A stretch of DNA of 29,428 nucleotides, from NCBI RefSeq assembly GCF_003514505.1, contig NZ_DOPX01000021.1:1-29428 (forward strand). Direction: 5' to 3'. The notes below the pieces were generated by a model that did not search any database, was not told the DNA's origin, and saw only the letters and a program-made list of their open reading frames with translations. The stretch is from Proteiniclasticum sp. GTDB taxonomy: Bacteria > Bacillota > Clostridia > Clostridiales > Clostridiaceae. Shown piece after piece: positions 23,214 through 29,428 of this stretch. Numbering within the stretch: the first letter of the stretch is position 1; the number at the start of each line of letters is the position of its first letter. A program made the position numbers and the translations under genes.

Positions 23214-23269
23214 ATTGTGCGATTTTAGTACGATATAGCATTTCGTGTTTATTAATCGCACAATTTTTT
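23214..23269 (+). terminator. Second terminator-like inverted repeat
   Basis: ATTGTGCGATT (23214-23224) and AATCGCACAAT (23254-23264) form a perfect 11-bp stem with a 29-base loop, and the 3' arm runs into TTTTTT. It lies 28 bp after the cysS terminator. It may be a back-up terminator, or the end of a small untranslated RNA; no promoter is evident between the two hairpins. Confidence 0.55.
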
Positions 23270-23311
23270 AACGATTTTCGCAATTCACGGGCTTCATTCT
23301 AATTGTTTTCA

Positions 23312-23388
23312 TTGTTAATTATGAAATAATTGTAAATGTAATAAGATTTATAAAAAGTATTGTCTGATGATTAACAATGTATTAGAAT
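23312..23388 (+). promoter_or_regulatory. Lipoprotein promoter with two Rex-box-like sites
   Basis: Promoter: TTGTCT (23360-23365), 17-bp spacer, TAGAAT (23383-23388). The Rex consensus is TTGTTAANNNNTTAACAA. Site 1, TTGTTAATTATGAAATAA (23312-23329), has a perfect left half; site 2, TTGTCTGATGATTAACAA (23360-23377), has a perfect right half and covers the -35 and spacer. The two good halves also form a 10-bp inverted repeat (CATTGTTAAT/ATTAACAATG). Repression by Rex when NADH is low would suit a flavin electron-carrier gene. Inferred only. Confidence 0.45.
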
Positions 23389-23437
23389 AGGGATGTAGTC
23401 AATACAACAATAAAACACACGGAGGGACAGGGGAAAC

Positions 23438-24511
23438 ATGAAAAAAATATTTGCATTAGTCTTATCATCTGTACTTGCACTATCTGTATTCGCAGGTTGC
23501 GCTAAAACTGAGGAACCAGCTGAAACACCAGCAGAGACTCCAGTTGAAACACCAGCTGAAGAGCCAGGCGAAGAAGAACCAGCTGAAGAAGCAGGTGCAA
23601 TCGTTAAGTTAGGTCTTGGAATCAAGACAAGCATTGGTAAGTCCAAGGATCTTACTGATGGAGCTGCTACCGGTCAGGTAGATTCAGTTATCGTTGCTGC
23701 TGGTTTTGACAAAGACGGCAAAATCGTTAGCGTTACAATCGATACAGCACAGGATAAGGTTGGTTTTGACGGAGAAATGAAGCTTACATCTGACACAGCT
23801 GTTGAAGGCAAGTCCAAGCTTGAACTTGGAGATGCTTATGGCATGAAGGGTGCTTCAGGAATTGGCAAAGAATGGAACGAGCAGATCGAAGCATTCGGTG
23901 CTTGGATGATCGGCAAGACCGTTGAAGAAGTTAAGGCTCTTGAACTGGTTGATGACGTTACAACAAACGAAGAACTTACATCTTCTGTAACAATCAAGCT
24001 TGGTGGATACATTTCCGCTCTTGAAGAAGCTTATGCTAACGCTGTTGAAGTTGAAGGCGCTGAAAAGGTTGGTCTTGGAATTGTTACTTCCATCGCGAAG
24101 TCCAAGTCCATGGAAGGCGAAACAATGGCAGTTGCTCAGGTTGACACCACTGTTGTAGCTACAGCTCTTAAGGCTGACGGAGTCATTGCTGGTACAGTAA
24201 TCGACGTTGCTCAGACTAAGGTTGAGTTTGACAAGGATGGTAAGGTAGCAAGCGACAAGGCAGCTGAAGTGAAGTCTAAGGCTGAACTTGGAGATGCTTA
24301 TGGCATGAAGGGTGCTTCAGGCATTGGCAAGGAATGGTTTGAGCAGGCTCTGTCCCTTTCCGAATACATGGTTGGCAAGACTGTTGCTGATGTAACAGGA
24401 ATGGAACTGGCTGAGAACGTACCAACTTCCGAAGATCTTACATCTTCTGTAACCATCAAGGTTAACGGATACCTGGCAGCTCTTGATAAAGCTGGTAAGA
24501 ACGCTAGATAA
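23438..24511 (+). CDS. Lipoprotein with two tandem FMN-binding-like domains
   Basis: 357 residues. A lipoprotein signal ends with FAGC (C21), then a Pro/Glu-rich linker (about 24-52), then two copies of a domain repeating every 154 residues (about 58-205 and 212-355). Each copy has GLGIxTSIxKSK, DAYGMKGASGIGKEW (D132 and D286) and a C-terminal L-T-S-S-V-T-I (180-186 and 334-340) followed by GYxxAL. The layout matches FMN-binding domains, whose end normally reads (S/T)GATxT before an AVxxA helix; here G and A of that motif are S and V, but the Thr (T185, T339) remains. A 38-base stretch is identical between copies, so the duplication is recent or homogenised. ApbE follows. The closest known parallel is two-domain PplA of Listeria. 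Confidence 0.75.
   Translation: MKKIFALVLSSVLALSVFAGCAKTEEPAETPAETPVETPAEEPGEEEPAEEAGAIVKLGLGIKTSIGKSKDLTDGAATGQVDSVIVAAGFDKDGKIVSVTIDTAQDKVGFDGEMKLTSDTAVEGKSKLELGDAYGMKGASGIGKEWNEQIEAFGAWMIGKTVEEVKALELVDDVTTNEELTSSVTIKLGGYISALEEAYANAVEVEGAEKVGLGIVTSIAKSKSMEGETMAVAQVDTTVVATALKADGVIAGTVIDVAQTKVEFDKDGKVASDKAAEVKSKAELGDAYGMKGASGIGKEWFEQALSLSEYMVGKTVADVTGMELAENVPTSEDLTSSVTIKVNGYLAALDKAGKNAR
23822..24337 (+). repeat. Internal direct repeat of the lipoprotein gene
   Basis: 38 bp starting GAACTTGGAGATGC are identical at 23822-23859 and 24284-24321, and the match continues with only two differences up to GAATGG. The 462-bp offset is exactly 154 codons and also aligns CTTACATCTTCTGTAA at 23975 and 24437, so the two halves of the gene are tandem duplicates. 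Confidence 0.9.
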
Positions 24512-24521
24512 TTAGAACACT

Positions 24522-24556
24522 TAAAACTCCTCCAGTTGCTGGAGGAGTTTTTTTTA
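24522..24556 (+). terminator. Terminator after the flavin lipoprotein
   Basis: AAAACTCCTCCAG/CTGGAGGAGTTTT (24523-24535 and 24539-24551) with loop TTG, followed by T to 24555. Strong intrinsic terminator. Confidence 0.96.
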
Positions 24557-24613
24557 TGGTAGATATTTTGAAAAAATATTTAAGGAAATCATTCGGGAAA
24601 ATTCACCCCTCTA

Positions 24614-24622
24614 TGGTATAAT
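24614..24622 (+). promoter_or_regulatory. Extended -10 promoter of the apbE gene
   Basis: TGGTATAAT, 51 bp before the start codon; no clear -35. apbE therefore has its own promoter, separate from the strongly terminated lipoprotein gene, which suits an enzyme needed in much smaller amount than its substrate. Confidence 0.55.
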
Positions 24623-24672
24623 TTTCCGGTAAATGTAACTCTATACAAACTGAAAGATACCGGGAGGTTTCT

Positions 24673-25761
24673 ATGAAGAAATTTATGAAAATCATCTCCT
24701 CGCTTCTTCTTGCATCCGTCATCATCACTGGATGTCAGACAGCACCGAAGGAAGAAGTGAAGACCAAATATCAAGATACTTTTTTTGAGTATTTTGACAC
24801 AGTGACCACAGTCATAGGGTATACCGATACCCAGGAAGAGTTTGATACTTATTTTACAGAGATCAAGGAAGAGTTTAAAAGACTTCATGAGCTGTTCGAC
24901 ATCTACAATACCTATGAGGGTGTCAACAATCTGAAGACCATCAATGACCATGCGGGAAAAGAACCGGTGAAGGTGGATCAGACCATCATTGATCTCCTGA
25001 AGTTTTCCAAGGAGTGGTATGGAAAAACCAACGGCAAAGCAAACATTGCCATGGGAGCTGTGCTTCGAGTGTGGAGCGAGTACCGCGAAGCAGCGGAGTT
25101 TGATCCAAACCAGGCGGAACTTCCGCCAATGGACCTTCTAGAGGAGAAAAATGCACATACCGACATCGAAAAGGTGATTATTGATGAAGCGGCAGGTACT
25201 GTGTATCTGGAGGATCCCCTCATGAGTCTGGATGTAGGCGCTGTGGCAAAAGGATATTCTGCAGAGTACGTTGCGGACAAGATGCGGGAAAAAGGCTTCA
25301 CAAGCCTAATCATCAGCGCAGGCGGCAATGTGAAAGCTCTGGACAAACCATTAGATGGAGTCAGAGACAGATGGGGCATCGGCATCCAAAATCCTGATGA
25401 GAATATTTTCACTGGAGCTGCCAGCCTGGATACAGTTTTCGCCAATAACATTGCAGTGGTCACTTCAGGTGATTACCAGAGATTCTATGTGGTGGACGGC
25501 AAAAAGTATCATCATCTGATTGATGCGGCGACTCTGATGCCTGGAACACAGTTCAAGGCGGTGACGGTGGTTATGGAAGATTCTGGTCTTGCGGACTTTA
25601 TGTCCACTACTTTATTCCTTTCCAGTCTGGAAGAAGGAAAGGAGATGCTTTCACAGATTGAAGGTGCTCATGCGCTGTGGGTCACCCATGACAATGAGAT
25701 CATCTTATCTGAGGGCTTCTCATCCATGCTGAAAAGTGGTGGCGCTTCTGGTGCGGATTAA
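24673..25761 (+). CDS. apbE: FAD:protein FMN transferase (ApbE family), lipoprotein
   Basis: 362 residues. The signal peptide ends in the lipobox ITGC (C21), so the enzyme is anchored outside the membrane. ApbE transfers FMN from FAD to a threonine of target proteins, with Mg2+. Family features: FDTVTTVIGY, FSKEWYGKTNGKANIAMGAV, the core SLDVGAVAKGYSAEYV, the loop SAGGNVKAL, and TSGDYQRFYVVDGKKYHHLID. The stretch after HLID reads AATLMPG where most members have PKTGYP, a mild divergence near the metal site. The upstream two-domain lipoprotein is the obvious substrate candidate, as with FmnB and PplA in Listeria. RBS GGGAGG, start ATG. Confidence 0.93.
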   Translation: MKKFMKIISSLLLASVIITGCQTAPKEEVKTKYQDTFFEYFDTVTTVIGYTDTQEEFDTYFTEIKEEFKRLHELFDIYNTYEGVNNLKTINDHAGKEPVKVDQTIIDLLKFSKEWYGKTNGKANIAMGAVLRVWSEYREAAEFDPNQAELPPMDLLEEKNAHTDIEKVIIDEAAGTVYLEDPLMSLDVGAVAKGYSAEYVADKMREKGFTSLIISAGGNVKALDKPLDGVRDRWGIGIQNPDENIFTGAASLDTVFANNIAVVTSGDYQRFYVVDGKKYHHLIDAATLMPGTQFKAVTVVMEDSGLADFMSTTLFLSSLEEGKEMLSQIEGAHALWVTHDNEIILSEGFSSMLKSGGASGAD

Positions 25762-25784
25762 CAGAGAAGTAGTTTCACCTTGAG

Positions 25785-25811
25785 TTTCAGTAAAAATAAC
25801 TGAATTTATCT
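25785..25811 (+). terminator. Possible weak terminator after apbE
   Basis: TTCAGT-AAAAATA-ACTGAA (25785-25803) is followed by TTTATCTC. The stem is short and the T tract broken, so termination would be inefficient. Confidence 0.3.
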
Positions 25812-25812
25812 C

Positions 25813-25841
25813 TTTACTTTTAGAGATAAAACGAGTAGAAT
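25813..25841 (+). promoter_or_regulatory. rpsD promoter
   Basis: TTTACT (25813-25818), 17-bp spacer, TAGAAT (25836-25841). The roughly 65-base leader that follows has a small hairpin AAATAC/GTATTT (25868-25888) that could take part in S4 autoregulation, known from Bacillus; the sequence alone does not settle it. Confidence 0.55.
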
Positions 25842-25910
25842 ATTGTATGGCATATCCAAAAGATACAAAATACCGCGGCAAAGTATTTAAATTTTTGGAG
25901 GTAAACACAA

Positions 25911-26504
25911 ATGGCAAAAATGATGGGACCACGTTTTAAGACAGCAAGAAGACTCGGTCTGAATGTTGTAGGTCACCCAAAGGCAATGAACAGAGCAAAG
26001 AGAGGAACATCCAGAGCAGACAAGAAGCTGTCTGAGTATGGCGTTCAGCTGCTTGAGAAGCAGAGACTTAGAACTTATTATGGCGTGCTTGAGAAGCAGT
26101 TCGTCAGATACGTAGATAAGGCGATGAAGAGCAAGGAGCAGACAGGTGCAATGCTTCTGAACCTTTTGGAGAAGAGACTGGACAATATGGCTTATAGAAT
26201 GGGCTTTGCTTCTTCTATCAGACAGGCAAGACAGATGGTTAGCCACGGACATTTCCTGGTTAATGGAAAGAAGATCGACATCCCTTCCTATGGTCTTAGC
26301 GTAGGAGACGTTGTTGAGCTGAGAGAGAAGTCCAGAAAGACTGAAATGTTTGTTGAAAACTTCAACAACCTTTCTGCTTCACCACTGGGATATATCTCAA
26401 AGGATGTAGAGAACTTTAAGGCGACTCTGGTTAGAGAACCACAAAGAGAAGAACTGCCAATCGAAATCAATGAACAGTTGATCGTTGAGTACTACTCTAA
26501 GTAA
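25911..26504 (+). CDS. rpsD: 30S ribosomal protein S4
   Basis: 197 residues; primary 16S rRNA-binding protein of the small subunit. The S4 RNA-binding domain is visible (LDNMAYRMGFASSIRQARQ, then HGHFLVNGKKIDIPSY), as is the N-terminal S4 fold. The zinc-binding cysteines of the C+ form are absent, so it is the C- form. RBS TTGGAGG, start ATG. Codon use is that of a highly expressed gene. It sits here as a single gene away from the ribosomal protein cluster, as in many Bacillota, but its place between apbE and mrnC is unusual. Confidence 0.98.
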   Translation: MAKMMGPRFKTARRLGLNVVGHPKAMNRAKRGTSRADKKLSEYGVQLLEKQRLRTYYGVLEKQFVRYVDKAMKSKEQTGAMLLNLLEKRLDNMAYRMGFASSIRQARQMVSHGHFLVNGKKIDIPSYGLSVGDVVELREKSRKTEMFVENFNNLSASPLGYISKDVENFKATLVREPQREELPIEINEQLIVEYYSK

Positions 26505-26513
26505 TCGGCATCA

Positions 26514-26547
26514 CAAGGGGTCTGATACAATTCAGGCCCTTTTTTTC
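26514..26547 (+). terminator. Terminator after rpsD
   Basis: AAGGG and CCCTT with inner CTGA/TCAG and a small internal bulge, followed by seven T. It lies about 10 bp after the rpsD stop. Confidence 0.85.
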
Positions 26548-26605
26548 TACCATGAATTCATTTGTGAAATTGTGGATCATTTATAAAGGAGCTAGGAACG
26601 ATATT

Positions 26606-27049
26606 ATGGGAGAACGCATGATGCAGCAAATGCCTCTAACGGATGCTGGAGCACGAAATTATAATCCTTTGTCACTGGCATTCATTGGAGACAGCATTTA
26701 TGAAAACTATGTGCGGGAAAAGCTGATTCTGACACATCCGACCATGCTGCCGCGAGATCTTCATATAGAAGCCATCCAGTATGTGAAGGCTGCAAGCCAA
26801 AGCAGGATCATTACACAGCTGGAAACGCAGCTGTCTGAAGAAGAGCATTATATATATAAAAGAGGAAGAAATACAAAGTCCCATACCGTCCCAAAGAATG
26901 CGGATGTTCTGGATTATAAAAGAGCCAGCGGTTTTGAAGCGCTGATTGGGTATTTGTATCTTACAGGGAAAAAAGAAAGACTCGAGGAAATCATCATGTA
27001 TTCCTTTGAAGTCATTGAAAGAGGAGAATCTTATGACGAAAAAAGATAA
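26606..27049 (+). CDS. mrnC: Mini-ribonuclease III
   Basis: 148 residues, close to B. subtilis MrnC (143). It processes the 23S rRNA ends in Bacillus. It has the RNase III catalytic domain only, without the dsRNA-binding domain: LSLAFIGDSIYENYVRE (catalytic Asp in IGDS), KRGRNTKSHTVPKNADV and FEALIGYLYL. I chose the ATG at 26606, which has TAGGA 7 bases upstream; ATGs at 26618 and 26621 are possible, and one at 26552 gives an over-long N-terminus. It overlaps rlmB by 17 bp. It heads the conserved mrnC-rlmB-rae1-sigH block. Confidence 0.94.
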   Translation: MGERMMQQMPLTDAGARNYNPLSLAFIGDSIYENYVREKLILTHPTMLPRDLHIEAIQYVKAASQSRIITQLETQLSEEEHYIYKRGRNTKSHTVPKNADVLDYKRASGFEALIGYLYLTGKKERLEEIIMYSFEVIERGESYDEKR

Positions 27050-27875
27050 TAAGAGAAGAATTGCTTTTGAATATGAAAAAGAGCAGGCAAAACGAACAAA
27101 GAAAGAACGTCCTCAGAGAGAAGTGCGAGAAGAAAAGGAAATCAATGAGAATGTTATTGAAGGAAGAAATCCTATTCTCGAAGCGTTCGACAGTAAAATT
27201 ACAGTGGAGAAGATACTGGTGTCCAAGGGGGATAACCAGGGTTCTATCATAAAAATCATGTCCATCGCAAAAGAAAGAGGCATTCCTGTCATAGAAGTGG
27301 ATCGAAGAAAGCTGGATACAGTGGCCAATACACCACAGCATCAGGGAGTAGTCGCTTACATCACACCCTACAGATATGTGGAAGTTGCGGATATTCTTGC
27401 CATTGCGAAGGAAAAGGGTGAAAAGCCATTTGTGATGATCTTGGATGAGATAGAAGATCCTCACAACCTGGGATCCATCATCAGAACTGCGGAGCTTTGT
27501 GGTGTTCACGGTGTGATCATTCCGAAAAGAAGAAGTGTGGGCGTCAACAGCACAGTGTTCAAGACTTCTGCTGGTGCGGTGAACCACATGGCCATTTCCA
27601 AGGTGACAAATATCGCTAGAGTGATAGATGAACTCAAGGAAGAAGGCGTTTTTGTGTATGGAGCAGATATGAATGGCGATTCCAGAAGTCATGAAACGAA
27701 TTTTTCTGGTGGTGTAGGGCTGGTCATCGGAAATGAAGGAAAGGGTTTATCCAGACTGGTTCGTGAGAAATGTGACGGTATTGTGAGTATCCCTATGGTG
27801 GGGAAAGTGAACTCACTGAATGCTTCTGTGGCAGCAGGGATACTGATGTACGAAGTGATGAAGTCCAGACTCTAA
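27033..27875 (+). CDS. rlmB: 23S rRNA (guanosine-2'-O-)-methyltransferase, TrmH/RlmB family
   Basis: 280 residues; SPOUT methyltransferase predicted to modify a G in the 23S peptidyl-transferase region. A basic N-terminal tail (about 40 residues) precedes the substrate-binding domain (VIEGRNPILEAF to QHQGVVAY). The knot motifs follow: LDEIEDPHNLGSIIRTAE, LVIGNEGKGLS and SIPMVGKVNSLNASVA. ATG at 27033 with AGAGGAGA upstream fits; the frame is open further 5' only because it overlaps mrnC. The overlap implies translational coupling. Confidence 0.95.
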   Translation: MTKKDNKRRIAFEYEKEQAKRTKKERPQREVREEKEINENVIEGRNPILEAFDSKITVEKILVSKGDNQGSIIKIMSIAKERGIPVIEVDRRKLDTVANTPQHQGVVAYITPYRYVEVADILAIAKEKGEKPFVMILDEIEDPHNLGSIIRTAELCGVHGVIIPKRRSVGVNSTVFKTSAGAVNHMAISKVTNIARVIDELKEEGVFVYGADMNGDSRSHETNFSGGVGLVIGNEGKGLSRLVREKCDGIVSIPMVGKVNSLNASVAAGILMYEVMKSRL

Positions 27876-27949
27876 TGCTTTCAATAACGGGGGATGGAGT
27901 AAGCGGTGGCAGAAACTATGCTGGCAGATGCTTCAAGGTGATGGAATAG

Positions 27950-28450
27950 ATGAAAAGGGTATTTATTGACGGTTACAATGTGATCAATGCCTGGTCTGAT
28001 CTCAAAGACCTGGATCTAGGGGCGGCCAGGGACAAACTCGTGGAGTATATGATCAATTATGCGAGCTTCTATGGTGCGAAGGTGACCATTGTGTTTGATG
28101 CCCACCGGGTTTCAGGCAACAGCCAGCATAAAGAGTATCGGGCGCCCATCGAGGTGGTCTACACGAAAGATAAAGAAACTGCAGATGCTTATATTGAACG
28201 GGCAGTGGATGAACTGGGTAGAAAAGTAGAAGTGCTGGTGGTTACATCAGACAATCTGGAGCAACAGATTATTTTTGGGAGAGGGGCTCAGAGAATGAGT
28301 TCCATGGAGTTCAGAGTGTCTTTTGAAGCGGCGGAAAAGCATATCAGTGAGAAGACAGAAGCTCTTTCTGACCGGAAAGGCATGAAGCTTTTCGATCATA
28401 TGGATGAGGAATCCAGAGAAAAACTGGAAAAATTGCGTAGAAACGGCTGA
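27950..28450 (+). CDS. rae1: Ribosome-associated endoribonuclease Rae1 (YacP, NYN domain)
   Basis: 166 residues. NYN/PIN-type nuclease with FIDGYNVINAW (D7, the catalytic residue in B. subtilis Rae1), IVFDAHRVSG, KETADAYIERAV and VVTSDNLEQQIIFGRGA. In Bacillus, Rae1 enters the ribosomal A-site and cuts certain mRNAs during translation. AAGGTGATGG precedes the ATG. It lies in its usual place between rlmB and sigH, though a 74-bp gap with no clear feature separates it from rlmB. Its final codons form the first arm of a terminator. Confidence 0.94.
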   Translation: MKRVFIDGYNVINAWSDLKDLDLGAARDKLVEYMINYASFYGAKVTIVFDAHRVSGNSQHKEYRAPIEVVYTKDKETADAYIERAVDELGRKVEVLVVTSDNLEQQIIFGRGAQRMSSMEFRVSFEAAEKHISEKTEALSDRKGMKLFDHMDEESREKLEKLRRNG

Positions 28451-28474
28451 AAGCTTGACTTTTAGCCGTTTTTG
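28441..28474 (+). terminator. Terminator overlapping the rae1 stop codon
   Basis: AAACGGCTGAAAG (28441-28453) pairs with CTTTTAGCCGTTT (28459-28471, one mismatch), followed by further T. The TGA stop codon at 28448-28450 is inside the first arm. Confidence 0.92.
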
Positions 28475-28541
28475 ATTAATAATCTTAGTAAATTCAAGTG
28501 ATGGCAATTGTTTGCTTGATTTAACGGGAGGGAACGCTTTG

Positions 28542-29168
28542 ATGTTGGACGATAAAAAGTACAAAAGCTTATCCGATGAAGAGATTGTTTACCTCGCCCA
28601 AAATGGTGATAAGAGAGCTTCGGAGTTCATTACGGCCAAATACCTTCCTTATGTGAGAAACAAATCCAGAGCATACTTTTTGGTAGGCGGAGAAGTGGAG
28701 GATATCATGCAGGAAGGGCTCATTGGTCTTTATGAAGCAATTCAGGACTACAGCGACAGCAAACAGGCTTCTTTTAAAACATTTATGGACATCTGTGTAA
28801 CGAGGCAGATTATGACTGCCCTGAAAGCGGCTTCCAGGCAGAAACATATTCCCCTCAATACCTATGTATCCCTCAATAAACCACTATTCCAGGAAGAAAC
28901 GGACAGAAATTTCCAGGATACGTTCATCACTGAAAAAGTGGAGGATCCGGAGTCTTTATTCATTGATGTGGAGAAGACCATTGAAATCAATAAAGAAATC
29001 GAGAGATCTCTATCAGAGTTTGAGTATAAAGTTTTGAGACTTTATCTCCAAGGGGTCAGTTATGTGCGGATTGCAAAAGTCCTTGAGAAAGAAGAGAAAG
29101 CCATTGACAATGCCATCCAGAGAATACGGAAAAAACTCTCTAAAAACCTGATGGAAAGCACTTCCTGA
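28542..29168 (+). CDS. sigH: RNA polymerase sigma factor SigH (Spo0H type)
   Basis: 208 residues. Region 2 is clear (YVRNKSRAYFLVGGEVEDIMQ, EGLIGLYEAIQDY, FKTFMDICVTRQIMTALK), and region 4 ends with YLQGVSYVRIAKVLEKEEKAIDNAIQRIRKKL; no region 1.1 or 3 domain of a primary sigma. SigH drives stationary-phase, competence and early sporulation genes in Bacillota. The assignment rests on sequence and on the rlmB-rae1-sigH order. I chose ATG at 28542, with GGGAGGG 8 bases upstream; an ATG 30 bp upstream has no RBS. Confidence 0.94.
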   Translation: MLDDKKYKSLSDEEIVYLAQNGDKRASEFITAKYLPYVRNKSRAYFLVGGEVEDIMQEGLIGLYEAIQDYSDSKQASFKTFMDICVTRQIMTALKAASRQKHIPLNTYVSLNKPLFQEETDRNFQDTFITEKVEDPESLFIDVEKTIEINKEIERSLSEFEYKVLRLYLQGVSYVRIAKVLEKEEKAIDNAIQRIRKKLSKNLMESTS

Positions 29169-29188
29169 GATTTTTCTGGAAAATAGTA

Positions 29189-29217
29189 TTGACAGAATCG
29201 AGCCTTTTTAGTAATAT
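29189..29217 (+). promoter_or_regulatory. tRNA-Thr promoter
   Basis: A consensus -35 TTGACA (29189-29194), 17-bp spacer, TAATAT (29212-29217), ending 18 bp before the tRNA. One of the best promoter matches in the window, as expected for a stable RNA. Confidence 0.8.
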
Positions 29218-29235
29218 TGATGAGGTGAGAGAAAT

Positions 29236-29311
29236 GCCCATATAGCTCAGTCGGTAGAGCGTCACCTTGGTAAGGTGGAGGTCAGCGGTTCGATTCCGCT
29301 TATGGGCTCCA
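29236..29311 (+). tRNA. tRNA-Thr (GGT)
   Basis: 76-nt cloverleaf with encoded CCA. Acceptor arms GCCCATA and TATGGGC pair, the D-loop is AGCTCAGTCGGTAGAGC, the anticodon loop TTGGTAA carries GGT, and the T-loop has GGTTCGATTCC. I see no clear terminator before the next promoter. Confidence 0.96.
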
Positions 29312-29355
29312 TTTATTCTTTTTATACATGAAACACCAGGCTCCGTTGTAGGGGC

Positions 29356-29384
29356 TAGTCATGATAGAAAAAACGTATTATAAT
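29356..29384 (+). promoter_or_regulatory. Promoter of the gene cut off by the window end
   Basis: TAGTCA (29356-29361), 17-bp spacer, perfect TATAAT (29379-29384), 38 bp before the ATG at 29423. Confidence 0.65.
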
Positions 29385-29422
29385 AATAAGGTAATGCTTA
29401 TTCATTTAAGGAGGAAAGAAAC

Positions 29423-29428
29423 ATGGCA
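29423..29428 (+). CDS. Start of an unidentified gene (Met-Ala)
   Basis: Only ATG GCA is in the window, preceded by a good RBS (AAGGAGGAAAG, 29408-29418) and the promoter just upstream. The position after sigH and tRNA-Thr would suit a translation gene such as tuf, whose product begins Met-Ala-Lys, but two codons cannot identify it. Confidence 0.6.

Larger units (their letters stand above)
23187..23437 (+). other. Gene-free, A+T-rich control region before the flavin lipoprotein
   Basis: The gene-free stretch between cysS and the lipoprotein totals 306 bp. Beyond the cysS terminator it holds an 11-bp inverted repeat followed by six T (23214-23269), two Rex-box-like sites (23312-23329, 23360-23377), a promoter (23360-23388) and the lipoprotein RBS (GGAGGGACAGGGG). 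I see no open frame worth calling. Confidence 0.6.

Noticed and set aside
25842..25910. Complete S4 leader riboregulator before rpsD
   Set aside because: Only a 6-bp hairpin is visible; I could not recognise the conserved pseudoknot, so it is mentioned only as a possibility under the promoter.
27906..27941. Short GTG frame (about 11 codons) between rlmB and rae1
   Set aside because: Too short, no support beyond a weak upstream purine stretch; treated as intergenic.

Overview
The window looks like chromosome from a low-to-mid G+C member of the Bacillota, most likely class Clostridia. The evidence is blocks of Bacillota gene order (tmk-darA-holB-ricT; mcsA-mcsB-clpC-radA-yacL-ispD; cysS ... 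mrnC-rlmB-rae1-sigH), strong AGGAGG ribosome binding sites, and several GTG/TTG starts. I cannot name a genus. Every gene I can support is on the + strand. I see no insertion sequence, CRISPR array or prophage.

Layout. (1) 1-531: 3' end of a 23S rRNA gene, then tRNA-Phe and tRNA-Cys, with no 5S rRNA in between. (2) 590-5780: an accessory stretch with an XRE regulator and overlapping small membrane protein under a promoter flanked by matching operator-like repeats, an AraC regulator with an effector-binding-like C-terminus, a PAS-PAS-GGDEF diguanylate cyclase, a MalY/PatB lyase and an unknown membrane protein. (3) 5800-8950: tmk, c-di-AMP receptor darA, holB (DNA polymerase III delta') and ricT. 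(4) 9060-13160: the protein-arginine kinase/Clp operon mcsA-mcsB-clpC, with no ctsR and a shortened McsA. (5) 13179-16446: radA, the PIN/TRAM protein yacL and ispD; disA is absent from its common place after radA.

(6) 16560-20171: a glycerol module of glpP (antiterminator), a terminator-like leader hairpin, glpK, a single-domain dhaM, and two small paralogous membrane proteins that are good candidates for a two-subunit glycerol uptake channel, since no glpF is present. (7) 20180-23186: a prolyl-tRNA synthetase paralogue that has lost the class II catalytic motifs but kept the editing (INS) and anticodon-binding domains, followed by cysS. (8) 23200-26547: a lipoprotein with two tandem FMN-binding-like domains, an ApbE flavin transferase lipoprotein and rpsD, placed between cysS and mrnC, which are usually close together. 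The lipoprotein promoter carries two sites resembling the Rex redox operator. (9) 26606-29428: mrnC, rlmB, rae1, sigH, tRNA-Thr and the first codons of a further gene.

The most interesting parts are the degenerate ProRS, the glycerol membrane-protein pair, and the flavin-lipoprotein/ApbE pair with Rex-like sites. The last resembles the PplA/FmnB arrangement of Listeria extracellular electron transfer, but with diverged flavinylation motifs. glpK, the two membrane proteins, the lipoprotein and rpsD share a codon use (many GCT, GTT, CTT, AGA, GGA) that suggests high expression.
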